Source: Paucibacter sp. KBW04 (lineage in GTDB: Bacteria > Pseudomonadota > Gammaproteobacteria > Burkholderiales > Burkholderiaceae_C). Taken from it: a DNA stretch of 64,000 nt. The position numbers were made by a program, and so were the translations under genes. The stretch is taken from positions 186,001 through 250,000 of the forward strand of contig NZ_QAJN01000001.1 of assembly GCF_003852425.1 (NCBI RefSeq), in the 5' to 3' direction. The notes under the pieces are model-generated. The model saw only the letters and a list, made by a program, of their open reading frames with translations, was not told the origin of the DNA and made no database searches. Shown in pieces: positions 63,218 through 64,000 of this stretch (the stretch's first letter is position 1; every line of letters begins with the position of its first letter).

Positions 63218-63739
63218 ATGTTGACCGACGACGGCAAGCATTTGTACGTGTCTTGGGACGAGTACCACATGCTCACTGAACGCCTGGCGCTGAAGATTCA
63301 TGCTTCGGGCTGGGAATTCGATCAGATTCTCTGCCTGGCGCGTGGTGGCATGCGACCCGGCGACGTGCTGTCGCGCGTTTTTGACAAGCCGCTGGGCATC
63401 ATGTCCACCAGCTCTTATCGCGCCGAGGCCGGCACCATCCAGGGCCGCCTGGACATCGCCAAATACATCACCATGCCCAAGGGCGAGTTGGCCGGCCGCG
63501 TGCTGCTGGTTGACGATCTGGCCGATTCGGGTGTGACTCTGAAGGCCGTGGTCGAGCGTCTGCGCGGCATGCCCTCGATCTCCGAGCTGCGCTCGGCCGT
63601 GATCTGGACCAAGGGCGTCTCCAGCTACACGCCGGACTATTATGTCGAGATGCTGGACACCAGCCCCTGGATCCACCAGCCCTTCGAGGAATACGACGAT
63701 ATGCGGCCGGACGCCCTGGCCAAGAAGTTCGTCGTTTGA
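63218..63739 (+). CDS. Purine phosphoribosyltransferase-like protein
   Basis: The 173-residue type I phosphoribosyltransferase has the PRPP-binding motif RVLLVDDLADSGVTLKAV and an N-terminal ILCLARGGMRPGDVLSR. The spacing and SWDEYH start resemble xanthine/hypoxanthine-guanine enzymes (Gpt/Hpt-like), and its place after purA suits purine salvage. The exact base is not certain. A strong terminator follows. Confidence 0.85.
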   Translation: MLTDDGKHLYVSWDEYHMLTERLALKIHASGWEFDQILCLARGGMRPGDVLSRVFDKPLGIMSTSSYRAEAGTIQGRLDIAKYITMPKGELAGRVLLVDDLADSGVTLKAVVERLRGMPSISELRSAVIWTKGVSSYTPDYYVEMLDTSPWIHQPFEEYDDMRPDALAKKFVV

Positions 63740-63803
63740 TTCGTACGCGCAAAGGCCAGCCTGACTTGATGCCAGTGCAAGCACTTGCCGAATGAATCGC
63801 CAC

Positions 63804-63840
63804 AAGCCGACCGCATGCCAATGCCGTCGGCTTTGTTTTT
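63804..63840 (+). terminator. Terminator after the phosphoribosyltransferase gene
   Basis: AAGCCGAC (63804-63811) pairs with GTCGGCTT (63826-63833), with an inner GCAT/ATGC pairing, followed by TGTTTTT. Confidence 0.88.
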
Positions 63841-63941
63841 GCCCGCCGATTTGTTGCGCTCGCCCGCCGCCCAGAAAAAAATATTTTCACCAGGGCTCGC
63901 ATTTGCTCAGCGGCGCGCTGGCCACAAAGCAAAATGCCTGC

Positions 63942-64000
63942 ATGTCAGTGAACAAGCAGGCACGAAAAATCGATTCGGCAATGACAAAGGCCGATATCTT
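63942..64000 (+). CDS. Possible start of a gene cut by the window edge
   Basis: An ATG at 63942 opens a frame to the end (MSVNKQARKIDSAMTKADIF). An internal ATG at 63981 would begin MTKADIF, faintly like HU/IHF proteins. AAAAAAATATTTTC at about 63876-63889 is AT-rich and could hold a promoter. No ribosome-binding site is clear. This is a weak call on 19 codons. Confidence 0.3.
   Translation, partial: MSVNKQARKIDSAMTKADI

Overview
This window looks like the chromosome of a high-GC betaproteobacterium of the order Burkholderiales, probably near Roseateles, Pelomonas or Rubrivivax. The reasons are protein similarity as I recognise it, the conserved run ndk-rlmN-pilW-rodZ-ispG-hisS-yfgM-bamB-der-hfq-hflX-hflK-hflC-DUF2065-hisZ-purA, and the recurrent TACAAT-type -10 boxes. 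No database search was possible, so the genus is an inference. Almost all of the DNA is coding. I see no insertion sequence, prophage, CRISPR array or rRNA.

Layout. 1-5.1 kb: the 3' end of a 5'-nucleotidase gene, a tRNA-Gly(CCC) with a partly duplicated 3' end and terminator, a DODA-type dioxygenase and an orphan FtsX-like permease. 5.1-15.2 kb (minus strand): a chemotaxis cluster reading cheZ-like, cheY, cheA, MCP, cheW, MCP, MCP. The first MCP is interrupted by an in-frame amber codon. 15.4-18.1 kb: a receiver-kinase hybrid with its LuxR-type regulator, then murI. 18.2-22.9 kb: etfBA behind two different operator-like palindromes, an acyl-CoA dehydrogenase and a nitronate monooxygenase. 23.2-29.2 kb: a further MCP, two paralogous family-5 solute-binding proteins, a Cys-cluster protein and a 2OG-Fe(II) oxygenase. 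29.7-38.8 kb: the 2-oxoglutarate dehydrogenase operon sucA-sucB-(SMR exporter)-lpd, zapE, a periplasmic coiled-coil protein, a PP2C phosphatase and a YdcH-like protein. 38.8-46.5 kb: a DinG/YoaA helicase, bamD, rluD, scpB and a greatly extended rluB. 46.6-63.7 kb: the conserved housekeeping run listed above, ending with a phosphoribosyltransferase.

How the genes work together. The chemotaxis genes encode a core signalling pathway (receptors, CheA, CheW, CheY and a short CheZ-like phosphatase). Three of the receptors end in a W-x-S-F tail of the kind that tethers CheR/CheB, yet no cheR or cheB lies in the window. etfBA and the dehydrogenase feed acyl-CoA electrons to the respiratory chain, and the operators suggest control by fatty-acid and branched-chain-amino-acid catabolic regulators. 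The right half concerns translation (rluB, rluD, rlmN, hisS, der, hflX), the outer membrane (bamB, bamD), cell shape and pili (rodZ, pilW), isoprenoids (ispG), RNA regulation (hfq) and purine and histidine metabolism.

I did not find a clear new multi-gene defence or biosynthetic system. The observations most worth a second look are the amber codon in the MCP, the minimal CheZ-like protein, the paired operators before etfBA, the hairpin that buries the rlmN ribosome-binding site, the duplicated tRNA 3' end, the SMR gene inside the odh operon and the long disordered tails of RluB.
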